A stretch of 64,000 bases of DNA from PALSA-505 sp036267135. Its GTDB lineage: Bacteria; Actinomycetota; Actinomycetes; Streptosporangiales; Streptosporangiaceae. The notes beneath the pieces were generated by a model. It was given only the letters and a program-made list of their open reading frames with translations. It made no database searches and was not told the origin of the DNA. Positions 22,473 through 29,744 of the stretch are shown here, piece after piece. The stretch's first letter is position 1. Each line of letters opens with the position of its first letter. A program made the position numbers and the translations under genes. Location: NCBI GenBank assembly GCA_036267135.1, contig DATAWQ010000079.1:25183-89182 (forward strand), read 5' to 3'.

Positions 22473-24830
22473 TCAGGAGGCTTCGGCCACCGACGCCACC
22501 GACGCCACCGACGCCACCGACGCCTCCGCCGGCCACGCCTCATCCGGTGGCGGCTCGTCCGGCCACCCCTCGGCGGGCAGCCCGGGTACGAACTCGGAGG
22601 GGAGCAGGCCGGTCAGGCGCGGGGTGAGGCCGGTGTGGCGCCGGCCCGCTCCCGGGGTCCGCACCGCGACCGCCAGCGCGCGCCGCGAGCCCACCAGCAC
22701 CACCAGCGACTTGGCCCGGGTGATCGCGGTGTAGAGCAGGTTGCGCCGCAGCATCATCCAGGACGCGGTGGTGAGCGGGATGACCACGGCCGGGTACTCG
22801 CTGCCCTGGGAGCGGTGGATGGTGGCGGCGTAGGCGTGCGAGAGCTCGTCGAGCTCGTCGAAGCCGTAGTCCACGCTCTCGTCCTCGTCGGTGAGCATGG
22901 TGAGCTTGCTGTCCTCCAGCGACATCGCGGTGATCACGCCGACGGTGCCGTTGAAGATGCCGGCCTCGCCCTTGTCGTAGTTGTTGCGGAGCTGGGTGAC
23001 CTTGTCCCCCACCCGGAACACCCGCCCGCCGTAGCGCCGCTCCGGCTGCCCCTCGCGGAACGGGGTCAGCTTCTCCTGCAGCAGCATGTTCAGGTTCCCG
23101 GCCCCGGCCGGGCCGCGGTGCATCGGAGTCAGCACCTGCACGTCACGCCGCGCGTTCAGGCCGAACCGGCGCGGGATGCGGTGCGCCACGATGTCCACGG
23201 TGAGCGCCGCGGTCTCCTCGGTGTCGTCGCAGGTGAACCAGAAGAAGTCGGGGAACCCGTTGAGCCGGGGCGGCGTGCCGACGTTGACCCGGTGCGCGTT
23301 GACCACGATGCCGGACTGCTGGGCCTGCCGGAAAATCTTGGTCAGCCGGGTCCGCGGGATCACGTCCGAGGCGGCCAGCAGGTCGCGCAGCACCTCGCCG
23401 GCGCCGACCGAAGGCAGCTGGTCCACGTCGCCGACCAGCAGCAGGTGCGCTCCCCGCGGCACCGCCTTGACCAGCTTGTTGGCCAGGATCAGGTCGGTCA
23501 TCGAGGACTCGTCGAGCACGACCAGGTCCGCGTCGAGCGGGTTGTCCCTGTCGTATTTCGGCTCACCGCCGGGCTGGAGCTGCAGCAGCCGGTGCACGGT
23601 GGACGCCTCGTGCCCGGTCAGCTCGGCCAGCCGCTTGGCGGCCCGCCCGGTGGGCGCGAGCAGCGCGATCTTGGCCTTCTTGGCCTGGGCCAGCTCCACG
23701 ATCGAGCGGACGGTGAAGCTCTTGCCGCAGCCGGGCCCGCCGGTCAGCACCGCCACCCGCTCGGTCAGCGCCAGCCGCACCGCCTGCTCCTGCTCGGGCG
23801 CGAGGTCCGCGCCGGTCCGGCCGTGCAGCCAGGTCAGCGCCTGCTCCCAGTCCACGTCGGCGAATCCGGGCATCCGGTCCTCGTCGGTGTGCAGCAGGTC
23901 AAGCAGCCCGGCGGCCAGCGACCGCTCGGCCCGGTGGAACGGCACCAGGTAGACCCCCGGCACCTCGTGATCCCCCACCGGGACGTCCTCCCTGATCACA
24001 CCCTCGTCGACGGCAAGCTGCTCCAGACAGGGGGTGACCAGGTCCCGGTCCACGTCGAGGATCTTCGTGGCGTCGGTGATCAGGTTGGGCACCGGCAGGA
24101 AGCAGTGCCCGTCGTCGGTGGCCTCGGACAGGGTGTACTGCAGCCCCGCCTTGATCCGCTCCGGGCTGTCGTGCGGTATGCCGACCGCCTGGGCGATCGT
24201 GTCCGCGGTCTTGAAGCCGATCCCCCACACGTCCGAGGCCAGCCGGTACGGCTCGTTGCGGACGACGGCGATCGCGCCGTCGGAGTACTTCTTGTAGATC
24301 CGCACGGCCAGCGAGGTGGACACCCCCACGCCCTGCAGGAAGACCATCACCTCCTTGATGGCCTTCTGCTCCTCCCAGGCGTCGGCGACCCGCTGGGTGC
24401 GCTTGGGCCCGACGCCGGGCACCTCGATCAGCCGCTTGGGCTCCTCCTCGATGACCCGCAGCACGTCCACCCCGAAGTGCGCGACCATCCGCTCGGCCAT
24501 CACCGGCCCGATCCCCTTGATCAGCCCGGAGCCCAGGTAGCGCTGGATGCCCTGAATGGTCGCGGGCAGCACGGTCGTGTACGACCGCACCTCGAACTGC
24601 CGCCCGTACCGCGGATGGTTGGTCCACCGGCCGCTCAGCCGCAGGCTCTCCCCCACGTTCGCGCCCAGCAGCGGCCCCACCACGGTGAGCAGGTCGGGCC
24701 CGGCCCGGTCGGCGGCCACCCGGGCGATGGTGTAGCCAGTCTCCTCGTTGGCGTAGGTGACCCGCTCCAGCACGGCTTCGAGCACCGACTCGGCCGGCCC
24801 TGGGGGGTGGGGACTGGTCACGGGGGCCAT
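22473..24830 (-). CDS. recD2: RecD2-like ATP-dependent DNA helicase
   Basis: A 785-residue superfamily 1B helicase of the RecD2 type that acts without RecB/RecC. The N-terminal OB-like domain (ANEETGYTIARV, GRWTNHPRYGRQFEV) and helix-hairpin-helix segments (GLIKGIGPVMAERMV, LIEVPGVGPKRTQRVAD) precede the motor. Walker A is LTGGPGCGKSFTV, motif II VVLDESSM, motif III LVGDVDQLPSVGAG, and the final motifs are HRSQGSEYPAVVIPL and LLYTAITRAK. It should unwind 5' to 3' in repair and replication stress. The C-terminal ASVASVASV tail comes from a 9 bp repeat at 22491-22525. Start choice is uncertain: 24830 or 24851 (MSGIYGRM), both with poor SDs. Confidence 0.92.
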   Translation of the reverse strand: MAPVTSPHPPGPAESVLEAVLERVTYANEETGYTIARVAADRAGPDLLTVVGPLLGANVGESLRLSGRWTNHPRYGRQFEVRSYTTVLPATIQGIQRYLGSGLIKGIGPVMAERMVAHFGVDVLRVIEEEPKRLIEVPGVGPKRTQRVADAWEEQKAIKEVMVFLQGVGVSTSLAVRIYKKYSDGAIAVVRNEPYRLASDVWGIGFKTADTIAQAVGIPHDSPERIKAGLQYTLSEATDDGHCFLPVPNLITDATKILDVDRDLVTPCLEQLAVDEGVIREDVPVGDHEVPGVYLVPFHRAERSLAAGLLDLLHTDEDRMPGFADVDWEQALTWLHGRTGADLAPEQEQAVRLALTERVAVLTGGPGCGKSFTVRSIVELAQAKKAKIALLAPTGRAAKRLAELTGHEASTVHRLLQLQPGGEPKYDRDNPLDADLVVLDESSMTDLILANKLVKAVPRGAHLLLVGDVDQLPSVGAGEVLRDLLAASDVIPRTRLTKIFRQAQQSGIVVNAHRVNVGTPPRLNGFPDFFWFTCDDTEETAALTVDIVAHRIPRRFGLNARRDVQVLTPMHRGPAGAGNLNMLLQEKLTPFREGQPERRYGGRVFRVGDKVTQLRNNYDKGEAGIFNGTVGVITAMSLEDSKLTMLTDEDESVDYGFDELDELSHAYAATIHRSQGSEYPAVVIPLTTASWMMLRRNLLYTAITRAKSLVVLVGSRRALAVAVRTPGAGRRHTGLTPRLTGLLPSEFVPGLPAEGWPDEPPPDEAWPAEASVASVASVASVAEAS
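22491..22525 (-). repeat. 9 bp in-frame microsatellite at RecD2 3' end
   Basis: About four copies of GACGCCACC encode the ASVASVASV tail of the helicase, just before the stop. Confidence 0.85.
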
Positions 24831-24859
24831 CCTGCCGTAGATGCCCGACATTTTTGGCC

Positions 24860-24874
24860 ATGAACGGCTGCGCC
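24860..24874 (+). repeat. TGAACGG-family repeat copy (type I)
   Basis: ATGAACGGCTGCGCC, extended to 23 bases from 24858, is inverted with one mismatch at 28715-28737. It lies between divergent RecD2 and NUDIX-GNAT genes. Confidence 0.75.
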
Positions 24875-24911
24875 AAGAAATGCGTCGCCTCCTGGCCGGT
24901 AGCATCGCCGC

Positions 24912-25856
24912 ATGGTCGAGGCGGTCGGCGTGGTCGGGGCACTGATCCGGGACAGCCGCAACCGGGTCTACGCCCACCGCCGCACCGCCAGCCGCAAGCT
25001 GCTGCCGGGCACCTGGGACGTGGTGGGCGGGCACGTCGAGCCGGGCGAGACGCCGGAGCAGGCGCTGGGCAGGGAGATCGAAGAGGAGACCGGCTGGCGG
25101 CTGCGCCGGATCGAGGCCGAGTTCGCGACCTGGGACTGGGAGCATCACGGCGTGCTCAGGCACGAGATCGACTACCTGGTCGAGGTGGACGGGGACCTGG
25201 CCGCGCCCCGGCTGGAGGAGGGCAAGCACGACGCCTGCGCCTGGGTCGGCCCGGGCAACCTGGAGCTGATGATGGCCGGCCGAACCGACGGCGACCGGCG
25301 GCTGCGCGACATCGTGGCCCGGGCGGTGCGGACCCGGCTCACCGAGCGGTTGCGGCTGGAGCCGCTTGGCCGCTGGAACGCCGGGGACCTGTGGCGGTTG
25401 CACTACGACGAGGGCGTCGCCGCCTGGTGGGAGGGCCGGTTCACCGTCGCCGCCACCGAGGACAGGGCCGCCTGGTACGGGGCGGGCTGGGAGCGGCACG
25501 GGGTGGGCAAGTGGATGGCCTACCGGCGGCGTGACGGCCAGATGGTGGGCCGCGGTGGCTTGTCCTTCAGCGAGGTGGACGGGCAGGAGCGGTTCGAACT
25601 CGGCTGGACGGTGCTCAGCGGCCTGTGGGGCCAGGGCTACGCCACCGAGATGGGCCGGGCCGGGCTGGACTTCGCCTTCGGCGACCTCGGCGCCGCGCAG
25701 GTCGTCTCGTTCACCGAACCGCACAACCGGCGCTCGCGGGCGGTGATGGAACGCCTCGGCTTCCGCTACGCCCGGGACATCGACCACCACGGCGAGCGCT
25801 TCGTGCTCTACGAGATGGACGCCGCGAACCCCAGTAAAACCCAAGCTGACCGGTAG
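24912..25856 (+). CDS. NUDIX hydrolase - GNAT acetyltransferase fusion
   Basis: A 314-residue two-domain protein. Residues ~1-140 are a NUDIX hydrolase with a complete box, GHVEPGETPEQALGREIEEE followed by TGW, which coordinates the metal for hydrolysis of nucleoside diphosphate-X compounds. Residues ~150-305 are a GNAT fold of the RimJ type, with the acetyl-CoA loop in GQGYATEMGRAG and the PHNRRSRAVMERLGF helix. The GNAT part probably acetylates an amine; the fusion could act on one nucleotide-linked substrate or damage product. ATG at 24912 is used; the SD is weak. It is divergent from RecD2 with 60-80 bases between. Confidence 0.88.
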   Translation: MVEAVGVVGALIRDSRNRVYAHRRTASRKLLPGTWDVVGGHVEPGETPEQALGREIEEETGWRLRRIEAEFATWDWEHHGVLRHEIDYLVEVDGDLAAPRLEEGKHDACAWVGPGNLELMMAGRTDGDRRLRDIVARAVRTRLTERLRLEPLGRWNAGDLWRLHYDEGVAAWWEGRFTVAATEDRAAWYGAGWERHGVGKWMAYRRRDGQMVGRGGLSFSEVDGQERFELGWTVLSGLWGQGYATEMGRAGLDFAFGDLGAAQVVSFTEPHNRRSRAVMERLGFRYARDIDHHGERFVLYEMDAANPSKTQADR

Positions 25857-25872
25857 TTCGGGAAACTAGGTA

Positions 25873-25922
25873 TTGACGTTACTGGCGCGTAATGTTACTT
25901 ATTAACGTAACCCCGCTGTTAC
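25873..25922 (+). promoter_or_regulatory. Promoter with phased GTTAC half-sites upstream of SGNH lipase
   Basis: TTGACG at 25873-25878 is followed 17 bases later by TACTTA (25896-25901). GTTAC-like pentamers occur at 25878, 25889 (GTAAT), 25894, 25907 (GTAAC) and 25918. The pairs 25878/25889 and 25907/25918 are each 11 bp apart, the spacing of GlnR- or PhoP-type boxes. Confidence 0.5.
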
Positions 25923-25944
25923 CTCACGTGTGCAAGGAGATACC

Positions 25945-26760
25945 GTGCCGCCGCGTGCTTTCCCCCGCTATCGATTGCTGCTCGTACCCATTGCCGCCGC
26001 TGCCACCGCGTTCCCCGTTCTGGCCTCGGGCGCCGTGGCCCACGCCTCGAGTTCGGTGCACTACGTCGCCCTCGGTGACTCCTACTCCTCCGGCCTCGGC
26101 GCCGGGGACGAGGGCGACGGCAGTTGCGACCAGAGCCCCAACGCCTACTCCGCCCTGTGGGCGGCGCAGAACGCTCCCGCCTCCTACGTGACGGAAGCCT
26201 GCGCGGGCGCGACCACGAGCGACGTGATCAGCGGTCAGCTCTCCGCGCTCAGCGGCTCGACCTCGCTGGTGTCGATCACCATCGGCGGCAACGACGTCGG
26301 GTTCAGCAGCGTCATGGAGACCTGCGTGCTGGACAGCACGAGTTCGTGCGTGAGCGCGATCGACCAGGCCGAGAGCGAGATGCACTCCACGCTGCCCGGC
26401 GCGCTGGACACCACGTTCGCCGACATCAACGCCGACGCGCCCAGCGCGAACGTCGTGGTGCTCGACTATCCCGACCTGTACGACCTGTCCCAGTCCTCGG
26501 GCTGCATCGGTCTGAGCACCACCGACCGCACCGACCTGAACCAGGCCGCGGACGAGCTGGACAGTGTCGAGCAGACCGCCGCACAGAACGAGGGTGACAC
26601 GTTCGCCGACATCAGGTCGGCGTTCAGCGGTCACCAGATCTGCGACTCCGACAGCTGGCTGCACTCGGTCAACTTCCTCGACATCGACGAGTCCTACCAC
26701 CCGACCGCCACGGGCCAGGCCGACGGTTACCTGCCGGTCTTCAGCGACGCGGCCGGCTGA
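25945..26760 (+). CDS. Secreted SGNH/GDSL hydrolase (lipase/esterase)
   Basis: A 271-residue exported hydrolase. Signal peptide about residues 1-36 (cleavage after AVAHA). Block I GDSYSSGLGAG holds the nucleophile serine, GATTSDV gives the block II glycine, TIGGNDVGF the block III asparagine, and SYHPTATG the catalytic histidine with its aspartate in the preceding loop. This matches Streptomyces-type SGNH lipases that cleave acyl esters outside the cell. Six cysteines probably make three disulfides. The GTG at 25945 is chosen because AAGGAG sits five bases upstream; a GTG at 25930 has none. Confidence 0.93.
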   Translation: MPPRAFPRYRLLLVPIAAAATAFPVLASGAVAHASSSVHYVALGDSYSSGLGAGDEGDGSCDQSPNAYSALWAAQNAPASYVTEACAGATTSDVISGQLSALSGSTSLVSITIGGNDVGFSSVMETCVLDSTSSCVSAIDQAESEMHSTLPGALDTTFADINADAPSANVVVLDYPDLYDLSQSSGCIGLSTTDRTDLNQAADELDSVEQTAAQNEGDTFADIRSAFSGHQICDSDSWLHSVNFLDIDESYHPTATGQADGYLPVFSDAAG

Positions 26761-26772
26761 CCGCACGCTCCC

Positions 26773-26810
26773 CTGATCCGGGCCCGGCCGCGCGGCCGGG
26801 CCCGGATCAG
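26773..26810. terminator. Bidirectional terminator hairpin
   Basis: An 18 bp perfect inverted repeat (CTGATCCGGGCCCGGCCG and its complement) separated by two bases lies between the convergent lipase and alpha/beta hydrolase genes and nearly touches the latter's stop. Confidence 0.82.
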
Positions 26811-27542
26811 TCATGCCGCGGCCGTGTCGGCCAGCGCGGCGGCCAGGTCGCCCGGCCGTGACCACATCGGCCAGTGCCCGGTCGGCAAGTCGATGTAGCT
26901 GACCTTCAGCCGGGGCAGCTCCGCGAACCACCGATGCCCCTCGGCGGCCAGCCTCATGATCTCCGAAGAGGGGAAGCTGCTGGTGATCATCGTGACCGGC
27001 ACCTGCTCCCTGGCCGGGTTGACCAGCCGGATCGGCTCGCGGGCGGGACCCGCGGGCTGGGGCAGGGCCCGGTCGGCCCACCGGGCCAGCGTGGCCTCGT
27101 CCAACCCGGCCAGGCTGACCCCATCGGCCTCGAACTCGGCCCAGGACGGCAGCGGGATCTCGGTCACGTCCGGGCCGGGCGTGGGCTGGTGAGTGGCGCC
27201 GTCGGGCTGCGGGCCGCTGTCCACGTAGACGACGCGGCGGATCCGGTCCGGTATCAGATCGGTGACCGCTGACACGATCCGGCCCGCGCCGCTGTGCCCG
27301 GCGAGGATTACCCCCGGGTCCAGGGCGGCTACGTGTTCGGTCACCGCGTTCACGTGGTCGGCCAGGGTGACGCCGGCCCGCGGGGTGTCGCGGCCTTCCA
27401 GCCCGGGCAGGGTCATCGCCTCGACGCGGTGGCCCGCGGCGCGCAGCGGCCCGGCCACCTCGTCCCAGGCCCAGGCGCCCAGCCAGAAGCCGGGGACGAG
27501 AACGAAGGTGGCGCTCGGCGCGGAACTATTGGTTTCTGTCAT
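26811..27542 (-). CDS. Alpha/beta hydrolase
   Basis: A 243-residue cytoplasmic hydrolase. The oxyanion region is VLVPGFWLGAWAWDEV, the nucleophile elbow is LAGHSGAGRI (GxSxG), and the catalytic histidine is in LPTGHWPMWSRP. This pattern resembles MenH/esterase-like alpha/beta hydrolases that cleave small esters or lactones; the substrate is not evident. SD support is weak (GGGG). Its 5' end is 39 bases from a divergent WYL-domain fragment, which suggests that the hydrolase was once next to a complete WYL regulator. Confidence 0.87.
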   Translation of the reverse strand: MTETNSSAPSATFVLVPGFWLGAWAWDEVAGPLRAAGHRVEAMTLPGLEGRDTPRAGVTLADHVNAVTEHVAALDPGVILAGHSGAGRIVSAVTDLIPDRIRRVVYVDSGPQPDGATHQPTPGPDVTEIPLPSWAEFEADGVSLAGLDEATLARWADRALPQPAGPAREPIRLVNPAREQVPVTMITSSFPSSEIMRLAAEGHRWFAELPRLKVSYIDLPTGHWPMWSRPGDLAAALADTAAA

Positions 27543-27581
27543 AGCCCCAGCTTGCCGCACCGGCCGCCGGGCTCGGCGGCG

Positions 27582-27869
27582 ATGGGCGCGGTGGAGACGG
27601 CACTGGCCCGCCGGGTCGTGGTGGCGCTGAGCTACCGGGACGCGGCCGGGCGGCGCACCCGCCGCCGGGTCGAGCCGCACCTGCTCGCCTGCGACCGGGG
27701 CGTCTGGTACCTGATCGGCTGGTGCCTGCGGCGCGACGCGGTCCGGTGGTTCCGCTGGGACCGGATCGAGGACGCGCACACGACCACTGAGCCGGTGACG
27801 GACCGGGACGTCGGCGACTTCGGCACACCGCCGCCGGACGCCCACCCGGTGGGCCTGGCGCCTGGGTAG
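27582..27869 (+). pseudogene. WYL-domain regulator fragment
   Basis: A 95-residue frame begins at ATG 27582 and matches the WYL sensor half of YafY-type regulators: ALSYRDAAGRRTRRRVEPH, GVWYLIGWC, DAVRWFRWDRIEDA, and a final RDVGDFGTPPPDAHP. Full proteins are about 320 residues with an N-terminal winged helix; here only 39 bases precede the fragment before the divergent hydrolase start. The DNA-binding part has been lost. It might still be expressed as a stand-alone ligand-binding domain, but no SD is visible. It converges on the amidohydrolase gene with four bases between. Confidence 0.72.
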
Positions 27870-27873
27870 GGGC

Positions 27874-28677
27874 TCAGCCGAACAGCGCGAGCAGGGGGGC
27901 CGCCACGTCGTCGGCCAGCAGCGTCCGCAACTGGTGCTGGGTGGCATCGAACTCGCCGGGCGGCGGCGGGGCCGGGTACTTGTGCCCGGCAAAATTCAGG
28001 TAGCGCCGCTGGTTCAGCTCGACCTGGACCGCGTCTACCCGGTCGTGGCCGGCGAACCGCCGGACCGTCCAGCCGCCGCTGAACCGCTCGTTCAGCGCCA
28101 CGCTGAAGCCCCGGCCGGTGAAGGCGTCGGCCAGCAGCCGCACCGTGGCGGGCCGGGCGGTGCGCCCGTTCCGATCGCCCAGGATGACGTCGGCGCCCAG
28201 CGGGACGCCGAAGCTGTGCAGGTCGAGCAGCAGCAGCCGGGAGAACCGGCCCAGGAGCCGCTCGACCGCCGCGTCGATGGCCCGGTGGAACGGCGCGTGC
28301 ACGACCCGGATCCGGTGCCCTATCTCGGCCGGGCTGAGCGCCTGGCGGTAGACCGCGCGGCCGTTCGGCATCTGCGCGTACACCACGCTGGCCCAGAACT
28401 TGCCGTGCTGCGGGGCCGCCGGATCGCGGTTCACGTCGGCCACGAACCGGCTGAACGTCGTGGTGATCGTGGTGATGCCGAGGCTCGGCAGGAACGCGTA
28501 CAGCTCCCTGGTGAGCCAGTCCGACCACAGGATGTCCGGGCTGACCGCGAGGTCGGCGGCGAACTCGGCCGGATAGTCCCGGCCGCCGTGCGGCAGGCAG
28601 GCCACGACCGGGACCTCGGGGGCTTCGGGTTCGAGCACCCACCGGGAGCCGAGGCTGAGGTCGGCGGCGTGGTCCAT
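27874..28677 (-). CDS. N-formylglutamate amidohydrolase family protein
   Basis: A 267-residue member of the FGase family (PF05013 type). The metal site is suggested by ACLPHGGRDYPAEF near the N-terminus, then FSRFVADVNRDP, LLLLDLHSFGVP and a late glutamate in VDAVQVELNQRRYLN. Family members hydrolyse N-formylglutamate to glutamate and formate in histidine degradation, or related N-acyl amino acids. No hut genes are near, so a broader deformylase role is possible. Upstream at 28721-28735 sits an inverted TGAACGG repeat copy, oriented with this gene. Confidence 0.85.
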   Translation of the reverse strand: MDHAADLSLGSRWVLEPEAPEVPVVACLPHGGRDYPAEFAADLAVSPDILWSDWLTRELYAFLPSLGITTITTTFSRFVADVNRDPAAPQHGKFWASVVYAQMPNGRAVYRQALSPAEIGHRIRVVHAPFHRAIDAAVERLLGRFSRLLLLDLHSFGVPLGADVILGDRNGRTARPATVRLLADAFTGRGFSVALNERFSGGWTVRRFAGHDRVDAVQVELNQRRYLNFAGHKYPAPPPPGEFDATQHQLRTLLADDVAAPLLALFG

Positions 28678-28720
28678 GAGTCCAGAGTGCGGCTACGCGG
28701 GGATTCGCACCACGTTTCTT

Positions 28721-28735
28721 GGCGAAGCCGTTCAT
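28721..28735 (-). repeat. TGAACGG-family repeat copy (type I)
   Basis: Reverse-strand ATGAACGGCTTCGCC; the 23 bases at 28715-28737 match 24858-24880 inverted with one mismatch. It lies 44 bases before the amidohydrolase start. Confidence 0.75.
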
Positions 28736-28752
28736 GGATGGGAAGGGTTAAC

Positions 28753-28773
28753 GGATCAGGGACGACTTGATCC
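28753..28773. promoter_or_regulatory. Small inverted repeat between amidohydrolase and DoxX genes
   Basis: GGATCA and TGATCC flank a nine-base centre. It could be an operator for the amidohydrolase or a weak terminator for the DoxX gene ending at 28783. Confidence 0.35.
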
Positions 28774-28782
28774 TCTGGGCTG

Positions 28783-29193
28783 TCAGCGGAGCGCGTCCAC
28801 AACGAGGACGGCCAGGGCCATGAGGGTAAACAGCGTGTAGGCGCCCAGCGGGCGGCCGCGGTCGCCGGCCTGGGTCTGGCGGGCCAGGACCCAGCCGAAT
28901 ATCGCGGTCTCCAGGGTGGCGCCGATCACGCCTATGACCGGGGTGAACAGGCCGGCGATGACGGCGGCGCTGCCGGCCAGGTGCAGCACGCCGAGCAGCG
29001 GGACGACCCAGAGGTTGCGGCCTTCGAGCAGGCCGAGGCGGGTGAGGCTGTCCAGGCGGGTGAGGCCGGCCTTGGCCCGCATCAGGTCGGCCAGGGCCGA
29101 CGGGACGGTCTCGAGCAGCAGCAGGATCGTCAGCACGACGGCGGCGGCGAACACGGGGGTCACTTTAGGGTGCGCGCGGCACAACCGGCGCAT
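28783..29193 (-). CDS. DoxX-like membrane protein
   Basis: A 136-residue protein with four hydrophobic segments (VFAAAVVLTILLLLETVP, LWVVPLLGVLHLAGSAAVIA, VIGVIGATLETAIFGWVLA, YTLFTLMALAVLVVDAL). Length and pattern match DoxX-like small quinone- or redox-associated membrane proteins. A GTG at 29163 is an alternative start that removes a basic leader; neither start has a clear SD. It lies 69 bases behind an AhpD-like gene on the same strand; in many actinobacteria DoxX and AhpD-like proteins occur together in redox stress responses. Confidence 0.7.
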   Translation of the reverse strand: MRRLCRAHPKVTPVFAAAVVLTILLLLETVPSALADLMRAKAGLTRLDSLTRLGLLEGRNLWVVPLLGVLHLAGSAAVIAGLFTPVIGVIGATLETAIFGWVLARQTQAGDRGRPLGAYTLFTLMALAVLVVDALR

Positions 29194-29262
29194 GAATAAG
29201 TCCGGGATCGCCGGTGGGCGGGCCGGCGTGGTCAGCCTGGCCCGCCCCGGCGCGGGTGCCGG

Positions 29263-29604
29263 TCAGCCCCAGGCGCCCGCGACCTGGCGGGTGGGGGCGT
29301 TGAGGCGGTTGAAGAGGTTGGTGCAGGCGATGCTGAGGAGGAGGGCGGCCAGGCCCTGCTCGTCGTAGTGCCTGACGGCCTCGTCCCAGATGTCGTCGGG
29401 CACCGGGTCGGGCCGGTCGGCCAGCCGGGTAACGGCCTCGGCCAGGGCCAGCGCGGCCCGCTCGGCGTCGGTGAAGAACGGCGCCTCGCGCCAGGCGGCC
29501 ACCGTGGCCAGCCGGTCCTCGGTCTCGCCCGACTTCCTGGCTCCGGTGGCGCCGCCGTGCAGGCAAGAACTGCAGCCGTTGATCTGGCTGACCCGCAGGT
29601 GCAC
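29263..29604 (-). CDS. AhpD-like carboxymuconolactone decarboxylase family protein, N-truncated
   Basis: A 113-residue protein starting from GTG 29604 with LRVSQINGCSSCLHGG, the CxxC plus nearby histidine of AhpD-type peroxidase-linked reductases. Downstream blocks (VAAWREAPFFTDAERAALAL, VTRLAD, DIWDEAVRHYDEQGLAALLL) match the family. Typical members carry about 45 further residues before the CxxC. Here the frame stays open upstream to 29721 but has no ATG, GTG or TTG and no family likeness, so the N-terminus is missing or the start is misassigned. It may be impaired. It shares a divergent control region with the alpha/beta hydrolase-TetR pair. Confidence 0.68.
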   Translation of the reverse strand: MHLRVSQINGCSSCLHGGATGARKSGETEDRLATVAAWREAPFFTDAERAALALAEAVTRLADRPDPVPDDIWDEAVRHYDEQGLAALLLSIACTNLFNRLNAPTRQVAGAWG

Positions 29605-29703
29605 CAGGGCCGTCGTGGCCGGCGGGAGGCCTCCTGCGGCGGGGGCTTCTTCATTCCTGACGGGTCTGGGCGTCGCGGATTTGACGTCCTTGGCTAAGGA
29701 TAG

Positions 29704-29730
29704 TAGCTTTTCAGCTATAAGTCATAGCTA
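29704..29730. promoter_or_regulatory. Operator cluster of AGCTA half-sites
   Basis: TAGCT-tttc-AGCTA (29704-29717) and AGCTAT-aagtc-ATAGCT (29713-29729) overlap, giving three half-sites in an AT-rich patch. They lie directly before the SD AAGGAGG (29730-29736) of the hydrolase gene and fit binding by the TetR regulator encoded just downstream. Confidence 0.65.
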
Positions 29731-29744
29731 AGGAGGACGGGACG

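Noticed and set aside
22491..22525. CRISPR-like short repeats
   Set aside because: The 9, 15, 18 and 23 bp tandem repeats in the window have no spacers and most lie inside genes.
22635..24863. Long forward frame opposite RecD2
   Set aside because: Composition is histidine/glycine/arginine-rich with no motifs, while the reverse frame has complete helicase motifs.
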